A DNA stretch of 64,000 nucleotides from Yoonia maritima (GTDB lineage: Bacteria > Pseudomonadota > Alphaproteobacteria > Rhodobacterales > Rhodobacteraceae), in NCBI RefSeq assembly GCF_003003285.1, contig NZ_PVTP01000005.1:1-64000 (forward strand). The letters run 5' to 3'. Shown here piece by piece: positions 41,593 through 51,322 of the stretch. Position 1 is the stretch's first letter; each line of letters starts with the position of its first letter. The position numbers were made by a program, and so were the translations under genes. Under the pieces are notes generated by a model. The model did no database searches. It had not been told where the DNA came from and saw nothing but the letters and a program-made list of their open reading frames with translations.

Positions 41593-42375
41593 TTAACTGT
41601 GAACTCCAGTCTCGTAGTTGCAAAACTGCGTATATTGCAGCGTTACGTGGCCATTCCAAATATCAATCACACCGTATTGCGGGGCTTCTTTCGCAGGAGA
41701 GAAGCTATCCCAATCCCATCGTGGGTTTGGCGCAGGTGCCTGATATGACACGGCCCCAATTGTCGCGTAAGGCAGCCCGCCGATGGTACCTGCCGTTGGT
41801 CGATGCACATGCCCAAGAAACAGGTGCTTCACGTTTTTATACCAACCTATCATATCGAGAAACTGATCCCCCGACTGCATCATCAGCAGGTCTTGCATTG
41901 GTAAGCCCAGCGTCATGGGCGGATGATGCATGAATAAATAGGCAGGTTTATCCCCCAAATCAGCAAGCGTTTCGCAGAGCCAAGCCCGGCGCGCCGCACA
42001 GAATTCGCCACAATCTGAACCTTCTTTTTTGGTATCAAGGCAAATTACCGCAAAACTGGGCAATTCGACAAAGTACTGCACAAAGTCATCCATACAGTTG
42101 TTCGGCAATGGACGGCTTTTGCGCAAAGCGTCCCGGCTATCATGATTGCCGGTTAAAGGCAGAACAGGAATTGAGAACGTATCTAGTTGTTTTGCAAGGG
42201 CCGAATAGCTTTGTTCGTTATCCGCCATATCACCGGTAATCACCACAAACGCCGCATCGTTATGGTGTTCGTTAATATGCGCAATCGCTGCCTCTAGCCG
42301 AATTCGCGGATTGTGCCCCTGCACATCGCCTAGATCGCGATAGTGAAGATCAGATAACCATAGAATTTTTGTCAT
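41593..42375 (-). CDS. metallophosphoesterase (class III phosphodiesterase/CpdA-like)
   Basis: 260 residues. All five calcineurin-like motifs are visible: LSDLHYRD near 6-13, TGDMADN near 46-52, GNHDSRDAL near 76-84, MHHPP near 150-154 and GHVHRPT near 188-194. Two-metal active site; CpdA-type enzymes hydrolyse cyclic nucleotides, but the substrate here is unknown. The ATG has GGGAG just upstream. It is divergent from the Hsp70-like gene. Confidence 0.92.
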   Translation of the reverse strand: MTKILWLSDLHYRDLGDVQGHNPRIRLEAAIAHINEHHNDAAFVVITGDMADNEQSYSALAKQLDTFSIPVLPLTGNHDSRDALRKSRPLPNNCMDDFVQYFVELPSFAVICLDTKKEGSDCGEFCAARRAWLCETLADLGDKPAYLFMHHPPMTLGLPMQDLLMMQSGDQFLDMIGWYKNVKHLFLGHVHRPTAGTIGGLPYATIGAVSYQAPAPNPRWDWDSFSPAKEAPQYGVIDIWNGHVTLQYTQFCNYETGVHS

Positions 42376-42492
42376 GAAGGCTCCCAATTAGAGCTACAAC
42401 CTATGCGCGATTTCCAAAAACGTCGAGGGCTTGACGACAAGTTTGTAATCGCGTACCTCGCCCGCCTTTCATTTAAGCAGCAGGAGGCGCAA

Positions 42493-43737
42493 ATGGCGGT
42501 TTTGGGTATCGACTTTGGAACCTCGAATACGGCGGCGGGTGTGCTGGCTGGGGATCGTCCGTTTTTGATCGAGGTTGAGCCGGGGCGCACGACGCTGCCG
42601 ACCTCGGTGTTTTTTGATTATGACCGCAAGGTCACGACCTATGGGTCGGTTGCGAATGCTGCATTGATTGATGGCCGCGAAGGCCGATTTATGCGTGCGT
42701 TGAAGTCCGTTTTGGGCACGCCGTTGATGCGGGAAAAGCGTCAGGTTGCATATGAGCGTCTGACCCTGATCGAAGTCGTCGCGCGTTTTTTGCGCATGAT
42801 CCGCGAAAGAGCCGAGGCAGCGACAGGTCAAACCTATGACGTGGCCCTTTCCGGTCGTCCGGTGCGGTTTCATTCATCTGATGACGCGCGCAATGCGCAA
42901 GCCGAGGTCGATCTGCGCGAGGCCTATATGATCGCGGGCTTTAAGGACGTTCATTTTATGTACGAGCCCGAAGCCGCGGCGTTGGCCAGTGGTCCGCTTG
43001 ATGCCGGTACACTGGGTCTGATCGTGGATATTGGTGGTGGTACATCGGATTTCTCGGTCTTTGAGCGCGATGGCGACAATACCCGCGTGATTGCCAGCCA
43101 CGGTGTGCGTGTCGGCGGTACGGATTTTGACCGTGCGATTAGCATTGATCAGGTCATGCCGTTGTTGGGTCGTGGCGCAGAGGTGCGCAATGCGATGGGC
43201 TCTGGTCGTCACATCGCGCCGAACGCGATCTTTAATGATCTCGCGACTTGGCAGAAAATCCCGTTCACCTATACGCCCGAAAACAAACGTATGGCTGCGG
43301 ATTTCGCAAAGCTGGGCATTGATCCTGCGCTATTCGCGCGGCTTCATACGGTTCTGGATATGGAATTGGGGCATGATATTGCCTTTGCCGTTGAGGCCGG
43401 GAAAATCCACATCAACAAACCGGATGTGGACGAGGCCGGGATTGATCTGCGTGTCGTTGAGCGTGAGCTATGGGCGCGGTTTAGCAAGCTGCAGCTGGGT
43501 GCGATCCTGACGGATCATGCGGATGAGATCAGCACTTGCGCGACTGAAACCCTGCGCATGGCGGATGTAAGCCCCGGTCAAATTGGCAAGATCGTCTTTG
43601 TTGGCGGGTCGAGCCTGCTGCATGTGGTTGAGAATGCCATGACCACGATCTTCCCTCATGCAGCGCTGGAACGTGCCGAAGCCTTTACCGCTGTGGCCGA
43701 TGGCCTTGCGATTGCGGCATCGCGTCCCTTGCCCTAA
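42493..43737 (+). CDS. Hsp70-family protein (YegD-like)
   Basis: 414 residues. Actin/Hsp70 ATPase domain: VLGIDFGTSNTAAGV at the start (phosphate 1), GLIVDIGGGTSDFSVFE near 175 (phosphate 2) and KIVFVGGSSLLHVVENAM near 372 (adenosine). No full substrate-binding domain, so it is the YegD type rather than DnaK. Ribosome-binding site AGGAGG sets the ATG at 42493. Role unknown. Confidence 0.92.
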   Translation: MAVLGIDFGTSNTAAGVLAGDRPFLIEVEPGRTTLPTSVFFDYDRKVTTYGSVANAALIDGREGRFMRALKSVLGTPLMREKRQVAYERLTLIEVVARFLRMIRERAEAATGQTYDVALSGRPVRFHSSDDARNAQAEVDLREAYMIAGFKDVHFMYEPEAAALASGPLDAGTLGLIVDIGGGTSDFSVFERDGDNTRVIASHGVRVGGTDFDRAISIDQVMPLLGRGAEVRNAMGSGRHIAPNAIFNDLATWQKIPFTYTPENKRMAADFAKLGIDPALFARLHTVLDMELGHDIAFAVEAGKIHINKPDVDEAGIDLRVVERELWARFSKLQLGAILTDHADEISTCATETLRMADVSPGQIGKIVFVGGSSLLHVVENAMTTIFPHAALERAEAFTAVADGLAIAASRPLP

Positions 43738-43763
43738 CAAAACAACAGGATTATCTGATCCCT

Positions 43764-44672
43764 ATGTATACAGTAGCTGCACTATATCACTTTACCCGCT
43801 TTGATGACCCTGCCGCGTTGCAAGGGCCGCTTTTGGACCTGTGCAAATCGCAAGGGATCAGCGGCACGTTGTTGCTCGCCAAAGAGGGTATCAACGGCAC
43901 CATCGCTGGTAGCCGCGCTGGGATTGATGCGGTCATCGCGCATATTCAATCCTTGCCTGGCTGTGCCGATTTCGAGTGGAAAGAAAGCACGGCAAGCGTG
44001 CCCCCGTTCCACCGTATGAAAGTCCGCCTGAAGCGCGAGATCGTGACCATGGGCCAGCCTGATGTTGACCCGATTGCGAATGGCACGGGGCATTATGTTG
44101 ATGCGGCCGATTGGAACGAACTGATCAGCGCGCCCGATGTGGCCGTGATTGATACACGCAATGATTACGAGGTTGCGATTGGTACGTTTGACGGGGCGAT
44201 TGACCCGCTGACCAAATCCTTTGGCGAATTCCCTGCGTGGTGGGAAGAAAACAAGCATCGCTTTCATAACAAGCGTATTGCGATGTTCTGCACCGGCGGC
44301 ATTCGTTGCGAAAAATCCACGAACTTTCTGATGGGCCAAGGTGTTGAGGATGTTTACCACCTGAAGGGTGGCATTCTGAAATACCTTGAGGAAGTCCCTC
44401 AAGAGCAAAGCAAGTGGGACGGCGAATGTTTCGTCTTTGACGCCCGCGTGAGCGTTGGTCATGAGTTGAAGGAAGGCCCGCATGTGTTGTGCTATGCCTG
44501 CCGCCGCCCGATCCTGCCCGAAGATCGCAATCGCGCTGAATTCGAAGAAGGCGTCGCATGTCACCAATGTGCGCATGAGACCACCGAAGAAGACAAAACC
44601 CGTTTCCGCGAGCGTCAAAAGCAGATCGCGCTCGCGAAGAAGCGCGGCACGCATCACATCGGCGGCCTGTGA
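43764..44672 (+). CDS. trhO: TrhO, oxygen-dependent tRNA uridine(34) hydroxylase (rhodanese domain)
   Basis: 302 residues. N-terminal UPF0176 domain (AALYHFTRFDDP, LLAKEGINGTIAG), then a rhodanese domain with MFCTGGIRCEKST (active-site Cys about 177, second Cys about 182), and a C-terminal zinc motif CYACRRPI..ACHQCAHE. It hydroxylates U34 of tRNA with oxygen. It forms a plus-strand run with the Hsp70 gene and the permease. Confidence 0.94.
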   Translation: MYTVAALYHFTRFDDPAALQGPLLDLCKSQGISGTLLLAKEGINGTIAGSRAGIDAVIAHIQSLPGCADFEWKESTASVPPFHRMKVRLKREIVTMGQPDVDPIANGTGHYVDAADWNELISAPDVAVIDTRNDYEVAIGTFDGAIDPLTKSFGEFPAWWEENKHRFHNKRIAMFCTGGIRCEKSTNFLMGQGVEDVYHLKGGILKYLEEVPQEQSKWDGECFVFDARVSVGHELKEGPHVLCYACRRPILPEDRNRAEFEEGVACHQCAHETTEEDKTRFRERQKQIALAKKRGTHHIGGL

Positions 44673-44739
44673 TCTGAATCAAGACTTGGGGTGCGGTGTT
44701 GCCATAGGCTGACATCGCACAACCAAGGAAACGCGCCCT

Positions 44740-45969
44740 ATGCCATCAGATACGACGACACCCGAGCTGCGCCGCGCAATCGGTTTGCCGCTACTTGTTC
44801 TTTACGGTCTGGGCATCACCATTGGGGCTGGCATCTATGTCCTGATCGGCGAGGCAGCGGCGGCGGCTGGTGTCTATGCCCCCGCCGCGTTCTTGGTCGC
44901 CGCTGGCGTGATGACCTTTAGCGCGCTTAGCTTTGCCGAGTTTTCGGGTCGCATTCCGTTAAGTGCGGGCGAGGCGGTTTATGTCGAAGCTGGCTTTGGT
45001 TGGTCGTGGCTTACGCTTGGTGTTGGCCTATCCATCATCTTTGCCGCGACGATCGCGGGTGCTGCGATCAGTTTAGGGTGTGCGGGATATGTGGCCGAAT
45101 TGGTCCCCCTACCCGAACCTATAATTGTCACGGCGATCATTCTGACTATGGGTTGGATTGCGGCGAAGGGCGTACAGGAATCTGTCACCTTTGCCGGGGT
45201 GCTTACCGTGATTGAGATTCTGGGACTCTTGGTCATTATCTATGCCGGGTATCGCGTTGACCCCGCAATGATGGCTGAAATCAATACTGTCATTCCACCG
45301 ATTTCAGACGGTTTTGCAATGACTGGGGTGCTTAGCGCCAGCCTGATTGCCTTTTTTGCGTTCATTGGGTTCGACAACGTCGTGAACCTCGCTGAAGAAG
45401 CAAGGAACCCTCGCAAGATTATGCCTTGGGCCATAGGGATTTCGTTGGCCGTTGTGACGGTCATCTATTTCTTTGTCATGCTGGTCGCCGTTCGCGCGCT
45501 GCCCCAAGAAGAGCTAATCGCGTCCAAAGCCCCGATTGGCCTTTTGTTCGAACGCTTAACGGGCATGTCCCCGTTTGCGATTACGTTGATCGCCATTGTC
45601 GCCACAATGAACGGCGTCGTGATTGAGATCATCATGGCTGCACGCGTGGCATATGGCCTTGCGAAAGGTGGCAAGCTTCCAACGGTCTTAGGACGCGTCG
45701 ACCCAAAGCGCCGCACACCACTTAATGCTACCATCATCATTACAAGTGCCATGCTGGTATCGGCACTGATCGTTCCGCTGGATTTTCTGGTCTCGCTGAC
45801 TTCACAAATCATTCTAGCGATATTTGTGTTGGTCAATATGGCGCTGGTACGCGTGAAATGGCGCGGCGACCCCGTGCCGGACGGCATTTTTACCGTGCCA
45901 ATCTTTATCCCGGTCATCGGCGCGATCAGCTGCTTGTTCTTGTTGATCGGCCCGATCTGGATCAACTAG
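44740..45969 (+). CDS. APC-superfamily amino acid permease
   Basis: 409 residues, about twelve membrane segments. Motif GLGITIGAGIYVLIGEAA near 23-40 is the broken-helix GAGI motif of APC transporters; FIGFDNVVNLAEEARNPRK near 208-226 is the second signature. Likely amino acid or polyamine uptake. The substrate cannot be deduced. The stop is shared with the remnant on the opposite strand. Confidence 0.92.
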   Translation: MPSDTTTPELRRAIGLPLLVLYGLGITIGAGIYVLIGEAAAAAGVYAPAAFLVAAGVMTFSALSFAEFSGRIPLSAGEAVYVEAGFGWSWLTLGVGLSIIFAATIAGAAISLGCAGYVAELVPLPEPIIVTAIILTMGWIAAKGVQESVTFAGVLTVIEILGLLVIIYAGYRVDPAMMAEINTVIPPISDGFAMTGVLSASLIAFFAFIGFDNVVNLAEEARNPRKIMPWAIGISLAVVTVIYFFVMLVAVRALPQEELIASKAPIGLLFERLTGMSPFAITLIAIVATMNGVVIEIIMAARVAYGLAKGGKLPTVLGRVDPKRRTPLNATIIITSAMLVSALIVPLDFLVSLTSQIILAIFVLVNMALVRVKWRGDPVPDGIFTVPIFIPVIGAISCLFLLIGPIWIN

Positions 45970-46103
45970 TCCGCTGGCTTTTCATAGACTGACACATGGA
46001 ATTTGCTTTCGGCAGTAAAGGCGGATTTATCCCAACCACCCCAACGATGCTTTAACCGCAGCCCCGCAAGCCGCGCGACCAGAGCTGGACCAAAGTTTTC
46101 CAT
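45966..46103 (-). pseudogene. C-terminal remnant of a methyltransferase-like protein
   Basis: 45 residues: starts MENFGPALVARLAGLRL, continues KHRWGGWDKSAFTAESKF and HVSVYEKPAD. It reads like the tail of a class I SAM-dependent methyltransferase; an in-frame TAG sits just before it and no upstream part exists. The rest was apparently deleted when the neighbouring AbrB-family gene came to lie here. Low certainty on the parent family. Confidence 0.35.
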
Positions 46104-46213
46104 CAATTCGTCTTTCTAAAAATACATGCACCGACTGCATAGCCGCCACACGTTGACCCTACGATACGCGCGGCATATTGCAACTGTGTACCCCATTGCC
46201 AAAAGGACGAAAA

Positions 46214-47272
46214 ATGCCCCTGACCGATCAACGTGTTGCTGGGCTAAGCACCCAAATGCTGGCCTTGTTGATCGGGATTATTGGTGGTGTTGCTGCCTAT
46301 TCGGTTGGGTTGCCGCTGCCTTGGATGTTGGGTCCGATGATCGGTAATACGATTGCGGCAATGGGCCATTTACCCGTACGAGCGCCAGCGCGTTTGCGCC
46401 CTGTGGTCATTCCTGTGATCGGAGTTTTGCTGGGGTCTGGCGTGACTGCCGAAGTGTTCGGGCTACTGCAGTCATGGATTTTGACGCTGCTTTTGTTACC
46501 AGTGTTTTTGGCTTGCGCATCTGCGGCGTCGTTTACTGTATATCGTCGGTTAGGCGGCTATGACACGGTCACAGCGTTTTATGCCGCGATGCCCGGCGGT
46601 ATTAACGAAATGCTGATGCTGGGCGCCGAAGCGGGTGGTGACGAACGCAGGATCGCGCTCGCCCATGCGGCCCGTATTTTGGTGGTTATTGTGTTTGTCG
46701 CGCTTTTCTTTGGGCTGGTTTTGGGAGTGACAAGCGGATCACCAAGCGCGTCGAATTGGGTGCAATTGGATGCGCTGACATGGGCGGATTATGCCATTTT
46801 GGGCGTTTGCGCGGTGGCTGGCACATGGCTTGGCAACCGCATTGGCCTGCCTGCGGCACCTGTGTTTGGCCCCATGATCCTAAGTGGTGCAGCCCATATC
46901 ATTGGGTGGGTCACGGTCGCGCCGCCGACCCTGCTGATCATCATCGCGCAGATCACGATTGGTACGATCATCGGCACACGTTTTGCCGGTTCAAGCGTGG
47001 CAGAGGTTGGTCGCGACCTTGCGCTGGCGGCGATGGCGTCGCTTGCGATGTTGGTCGTGGCGGTGGTGTTTGCTGTGATTATTGCTTGGCCGAATGGCAT
47101 CCCAACAAGCCAAGCCTTCCTTGCCTATTCACCCGGAGGCCTGACCGAGATGTCTTTGCTTGCGCTCGCGCTGGACCAAGACGTGACCTATGTGTCGGTG
47201 ATGCATATCTTTCGGATCACGCTGGTCATTGCGATTGCGCCAGTTGTTTTCGCCAAATGGCGCAAAGACTGA
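46214..47272 (+). CDS. AbrB-family membrane protein (PF05145)
   Basis: 352 residues, about ten membrane segments in two repeats, each with the family's P.P.MLGPM-like stretch (LPLPWMLGPMIGN near 34-46, LPAAPVFGPMILSG near 214-227) and AMPGGINEML / SPGGLTEMS. Known as AbrB or ammonia-monooxygenase-like; transport role probable, substrate unknown. The ATG is fixed by AAAGGACG upstream. Confidence 0.9.
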   Translation: MPLTDQRVAGLSTQMLALLIGIIGGVAAYSVGLPLPWMLGPMIGNTIAAMGHLPVRAPARLRPVVIPVIGVLLGSGVTAEVFGLLQSWILTLLLLPVFLACASAASFTVYRRLGGYDTVTAFYAAMPGGINEMLMLGAEAGGDERRIALAHAARILVVIVFVALFFGLVLGVTSGSPSASNWVQLDALTWADYAILGVCAVAGTWLGNRIGLPAAPVFGPMILSGAAHIIGWVTVAPPTLLIIIAQITIGTIIGTRFAGSSVAEVGRDLALAAMASLAMLVVAVVFAVIIAWPNGIPTSQAFLAYSPGGLTEMSLLALALDQDVTYVSVMHIFRITLVIAIAPVVFAKWRKD

Positions 47273-47362
47273 TGGCTCTATAAACGTTGGGGTCGGCATC
47301 ATAACGTGATGCACCGTTATGTCGGACGTAGTTTCGTTTCGGTTTCCATGCCAATGATCACC

Positions 47363-47836
47363 TCAGCGTCGTTTGGAAAGTGAACTCCGATAGACAACAA
47401 ATTCTGTGTTCTCGGCCATCCTGTCGTAAAGCTTCATTGCCGTTTGGTTGGATGCGTGCGTGTGCCAGTAGACCCCTCGCGTTCCAGCAAGTCTTGCTCG
47501 CTCGTAGAATTCGGTCACTAACTGACGACCTATGCCCAATCCACGCATCTTGGAATCGGAAAAAAGGTCTTGAAGGTAACAGGTATTTTCAATCGTGATC
47601 GTGTTTCGGTGAAAGATGTAATGAGCGAGGCCGACAAGATTCCCTGCCTGCTCTGCCACGAGGCAAAACACCTGCTCGTTCGGGTCAAAGAACCGCCGCC
47701 AAGTCGATTTAATGATAGCGTCAGATAGGGCGGTTGGACCTTCTCGTCCGTAAAAGGCGTTGTATTGCCCCCACAGTGATCTCCATTGATCATAGTCAGT
47801 CTCGGCGACATCTCGAATGCTGATCGCGTGCTCCAA
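47363..47836 (-). CDS. GNAT family N-acetyltransferase
   Basis: 157 residues, motif A around KMRGLGIGRQLVTEFYERA (near 96-114), then VYWHTHASNQTAMKLYDRM. Starts at TTG 47836-47834 with GGAG 10 bases upstream; the ATG choice is not available. Acetyl acceptor unknown. Confidence 0.88.
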   Translation of the reverse strand: MEHAISIRDVAETDYDQWRSLWGQYNAFYGREGPTALSDAIIKSTWRRFFDPNEQVFCLVAEQAGNLVGLAHYIFHRNTITIENTCYLQDLFSDSKMRGLGIGRQLVTEFYERARLAGTRGVYWHTHASNQTAMKLYDRMAENTEFVVYRSSLSKRR

Positions 47837-48107
47837 ATTTAGAAAGCTCCATCAACGGCTCTTTGCGAAGAACAAACCCAATAAGCAGACACTAACCGCG
47901 TCGCGAAAGGCCGTATATACACTCAGTAGGTTCGGCAACCAAATTACTGTTTGCAAACCGGTGACGCCAAAGCGGGCCCCTACAGTCGAACGCCTGACAG
48001 AAACATTTGTGATTAACGTCTAATTCTTCGCCGGCATTTTTTGAGACCAAATTCTGCGAAACGAAGTATCATGGGCAGCGCGAAGTATTATGCGCTGCCC
48101 ACAACAA
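47837..48107. other. intergenic region upstream of the GNAT gene and downstream of gyrB
   Basis: 271 bases without a gene. Apart from the hairpin at 48073-48100 I see nothing in it. Confidence 0.5.
48073..48100 (-). terminator. probable terminator hairpin after gyrB
   Basis: GGGCAGCGC and GCGCTGCCC form a 9-bp perfect stem with a 10-base loop just after the gyrB stop, but no good T-run follows, so termination is likely Rho-aided or partial. Confidence 0.55.
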
Positions 48108-50522
48108 TTAGAAATCCAAATGTTCCACGTTCAGCGCGTTGTTTTGGATAAATTCGCGACGTGGTTCGACCACGTCACCCATTAGCTTGGTGAATAGATC
48201 GTCGGCTTCGGCGACATCTTCGACTTTCACTTGCAGCAGGGTGCGTGCATCCGGGTCAAGCGTGGTTTCCCATAGCTGATCAGGGTTCATCTCGCCCAGA
48301 CCTTTGTAGCGTTGCAGCGACAGGCCTTTTTCACCTTCTTCAAGGATTGCCTTGAGCAGGTCCAACGGTCCGTGGATCAGCTGGCTGCGGTCCTTGCGTA
48401 CCAATGTGGCGGGTAGATTGTAGACGTCTTGCAGGCTTTGCGTGAACGTCCCGGTGCGACGCGCCTCGCCAGAGCGCAGCATGCCACCGTCAAGTGTACG
48501 CACTTCCTCGACCCCACGCAGGATACGCGCGAGACGCATGCCTTTGTCTTGGGTAATCCGGCCTTGCCAGCCGCGTTCCCATTCGAGCGCAATCAGGTTC
48601 AGGCGGTCCGCAACGCGGTCTGCCGTACCTTGTAGGTCACTTTCAAGAACACCAGGCACAAAGGCACCTGCGATTGCGGCCTGTTCAAGAATATGGCGTG
48701 GATAATGGGTTGGGAATGCATCCAGAACACGCTTGAGCTGGCGGGCTTCGTCAACGATACGGCGCAGATCGGCACCCGCGATTTCTTCGCCGTTGCCTTG
48801 GCGTAGAATCGCACCATCAATGCCCTGTTCGATAAGGTATTCATCCATCGCGGCCTGATCTTTCAGGTACACTTCGGATTTGCCGCGCGACACTTTGTAA
48901 AGCGGTGGCTGCGCGATATAAAGATACCCACCTTCGATCAGTTCTGGCATCTGACGGAAGAAGAACGTCAGCAAAAGCGTACGGATGTGGGCGCCGTCGA
49001 CGTCAGCATCGGTCATGATGATGACTTTGTGATAGCGCAGCTTATCGATGTTGAATTCGTCGCGCCCGATGCCTGTACCCAGCGCCATCACCAGCGTACC
49101 GATTTCCTGAGAGTTCAGCATCCGATCGAAACGTGCGCGTTCAACGTTCAGGATTTTACCTTTTAGCGGCAAAATCGCTTGTGTCTGACGATCACGGCCC
49201 GTTTGTGCGGAACCACCAGCAGAGTCACCCTCCACTAGGAAGACTTCGGTTTTCGACGGGTCTTTTTCAGAACAGTCTTTGAGCTTGGATGCGTTAAAGT
49301 TCACGTCCATCGCCGATTTGCGTCGAATTTCGCGGGCTTTACGTGCGGCCTCTCGGGCTGCCGCAGCTTCGACGATTTTGCTGATGATCGACTTGGCAAC
49401 GGCTGGGTTTTCTTCGAACCATTCGTTCAGCTTTTCACCCATCAAGTTTTCAACGGCTGGGCGTACTTCGGAACTGACCAGTTTGTCTTTGGTCTGCGAC
49501 GAGAATTTCGGATCGGGTACTTTGACAGACAGCACGCAGGTCAAACCTTCACGGGCGTCGTCGCCTGTCAGTGAAACCTTTTCCTTTTTGGAAATCCCGG
49601 TTTCAGTCGCATACTTCGTGATCGCGCGGGTGAGTGCGCCACGGAAACCGGCAAGGTGTGTACCGCCGTCGCGCTGTGGGATGTTGTTGGTGAATGGCAG
49701 CACCATTTCGTTATAGCTGTCGTTCCACCACATCGCGACTTCGACACCGATATCGTCACGTTCGCCGGTCACATAAATGGGTTCTTCCATCAGTGGCGTT
49801 TTGGAGCGGTCGAGGTATTTAACGAATTCTTTGACGCCGCCTTCGTAGAACAGGTCTGCCTTCAAAGGCTCGGCCGGGCGCAAATCTTCGAGGATGATCC
49901 GCACGCCAGAGTTCAGGAACGCAAGTTCGCGCAGACGCTTTTCTAGCGTGTGGAATTCAAAATCGCGGTTGCTGAATGTCTCGGTCGAGGCAAGGAATGT
50001 GACCTCGGTCCCTTTGCGACCATCGGCATCGCCCATGACCTTTAGGTGTTCAGTGGTAAAGCCGCCTTCGAACCGGGCGTAGTGTTCTTTGCCATCGCGC
50101 CAAATGCGCAGTTCAAGGAAATCAGACAGGGCGTTCACAACCGAAACACCCACGCCGTGCAGACCGCCAGATACCTTGTAAGAATTGCTGTCGAACTTAC
50201 CACCAGCGTGGAGCTGGGTCATGATAACTTCGGCTGCGGAAACGCCTTCTTCTTCGTGGATGCCCACGGGAATTCCGCGCCCGTTATCACCGACGGTGAC
50301 TGAGCCATCAGCGTTAATTTTTACGTAAACATGGTCCGCGTGACCAGCGAGCGCCTCATCAATGCCGTTGTCCACGACTTCGTACACCATGTGGTGCAGG
50401 CCAGAGCCATCGTCTGTGTCCCCGATATACATTCCGGGGCGCTTGCGAACTGCCTCTAAGCCCTTGAGAACTTTGATCGAATCGGCGCCGTATTCTTCTG
50501 GATTTTTATTGTCGTCGACCAT
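48108..50522 (-). CDS. gyrB: GyrB, DNA gyrase subunit B
   Basis: 804 residues. GHKL ATPase domain (VVDNGIDEA near 52, the G-loop GGLHGVGVS near 114), the TOPRIM domain with EGDSAGGSA near 429 and DADVDGAHI near 504, and the C-terminal LQRYKGLGEMNPDQLW near 731-746. With GyrA (not here) it introduces negative supercoils. In the dnaA-side chromosome region with recF and dnaN about 3 kb away. Confidence 0.98.
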   Translation of the reverse strand: MVDDNKNPEEYGADSIKVLKGLEAVRKRPGMYIGDTDDGSGLHHMVYEVVDNGIDEALAGHADHVYVKINADGSVTVGDNGRGIPVGIHEEEGVSAAEVIMTQLHAGGKFDSNSYKVSGGLHGVGVSVVNALSDFLELRIWRDGKEHYARFEGGFTTEHLKVMGDADGRKGTEVTFLASTETFSNRDFEFHTLEKRLRELAFLNSGVRIILEDLRPAEPLKADLFYEGGVKEFVKYLDRSKTPLMEEPIYVTGERDDIGVEVAMWWNDSYNEMVLPFTNNIPQRDGGTHLAGFRGALTRAITKYATETGISKKEKVSLTGDDAREGLTCVLSVKVPDPKFSSQTKDKLVSSEVRPAVENLMGEKLNEWFEENPAVAKSIISKIVEAAAAREAARKAREIRRKSAMDVNFNASKLKDCSEKDPSKTEVFLVEGDSAGGSAQTGRDRQTQAILPLKGKILNVERARFDRMLNSQEIGTLVMALGTGIGRDEFNIDKLRYHKVIIMTDADVDGAHIRTLLLTFFFRQMPELIEGGYLYIAQPPLYKVSRGKSEVYLKDQAAMDEYLIEQGIDGAILRQGNGEEIAGADLRRIVDEARQLKRVLDAFPTHYPRHILEQAAIAGAFVPGVLESDLQGTADRVADRLNLIALEWERGWQGRITQDKGMRLARILRGVEEVRTLDGGMLRSGEARRTGTFTQSLQDVYNLPATLVRKDRSQLIHGPLDLLKAILEEGEKGLSLQRYKGLGEMNPDQLWETTLDPDARTLLQVKVEDVAEADDLFTKLMGDVVEPRREFIQNNALNVEHLDF

Positions 50523-50629
50523 GTAACTTTTCCCGTGTCTTTATGCGCAAAATATATGCGGTTTACGGAAGTTTGTCACGCAAATGACACAAGATTTTGT
50601 GGTTTTAGGCGGAGTTTGGAGTGCGCCCG

Positions 50630-51220
50630 CTATGCCGCCCTTTTTCCAATTGTTTCAACCTTGGCAAACCAGCCTTTGACCTTTGCCTCTGACGCTTCGC
50701 TTGCTCCTGAAAAATAAGTGTAGCGCGTTGGCTTGATCCCCACGAAACCCATGATCTGTTTGTTTGTTTGGTGCAAGATCGCGTTGCGGTAGATTAGGCG
50801 TTCGAACCAGCGTGGCGTGTCGGATGTCATGATGATGCGCGCGGTTTTTCCCGTTAGCATTGGGGTCGGCATTCCCAACTTTTTTACCCTTGTGTTAAAC
50901 GTTCGACCCGGTAGGAATGAGCGATCGAAAAGCCCTTTCAGTTTTGCAGGTAACCCGCCCCACCACATTGGCGTCGCCACCACGAAATGTTCGGCCCATT
51001 CCAAGTCAGCCAAGAAGGTTTCGAGGTCGGGTTCGAGGGGTTTGGCGTTTTCGTAGCCCGCAAACCCATAATCAATGTCGAACGACATTTCAGGCAGGTG
51101 GTGCAGGCGCACGGCATTGCCAGCATCACGGGCAGCCGCCGCATATTTTTCAGAAAACTGGCGCGACAGTGAGGTCGGACCAGGATGCCCATTGAGCACG
51201 ATAATACGTCTTTGTGTCAT
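50630..51220 (-). CDS. NAD(P)H-dependent quinone oxidoreductase (flavodoxin-like)
   Basis: 196 residues. Flavodoxin-like fold of the KefF/MdaB group: IIVLNGHPGPTSLSRQF near 6-22, and the FMN/FAD-binding ATPMWWGGLPAKLKGLFDRSF near 82-102. Two-electron quinone reduction is expected. It is divergent from a tetR gene and three copies of a palindromic operator lie between them, so it is probably the TetR target induced by quinones or aldehydes. Confidence 0.9.
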   Translation of the reverse strand: MTQRRIIVLNGHPGPTSLSRQFSEKYAAAARDAGNAVRLHHLPEMSFDIDYGFAGYENAKPLEPDLETFLADLEWAEHFVVATPMWWGGLPAKLKGLFDRSFLPGRTFNTRVKKLGMPTPMLTGKTARIIMTSDTPRWFERLIYRNAILHQTNKQIMGFVGIKPTRYTYFSGASEASEAKVKGWFAKVETIGKRAA

Positions 51221-51236
51221 AACGAATCCTTAAAAT

Positions 51237-51300
51237 TGACTATGGTCATTTTCATAGCGTCAAAAGATGACCGCGGTCAATTAAAATTTGACCACGGTCA
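51237..51300. promoter_or_regulatory. three TetR operator copies (TGACYRYGGTCA-type)
   Basis: TGACTATGGTCA (51237-51248), TGACCGCGGTCA (51268-51279) and TGACCACGGTCA (51289-51300). Centres are 31 and 21 bases apart, near three and two helical turns. They lie between the divergent oxidoreductase and TetR genes. Confidence 0.7.
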
Positions 51301-51322
51301 AAATACTGGTATTCTACCGTTC

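Noticed and set aside
43782-44657. 291-codon minus-strand frame opposite trhO
   Set aside because: Mirrors the whole conserved trhO coding frame; no site, no family resemblance.
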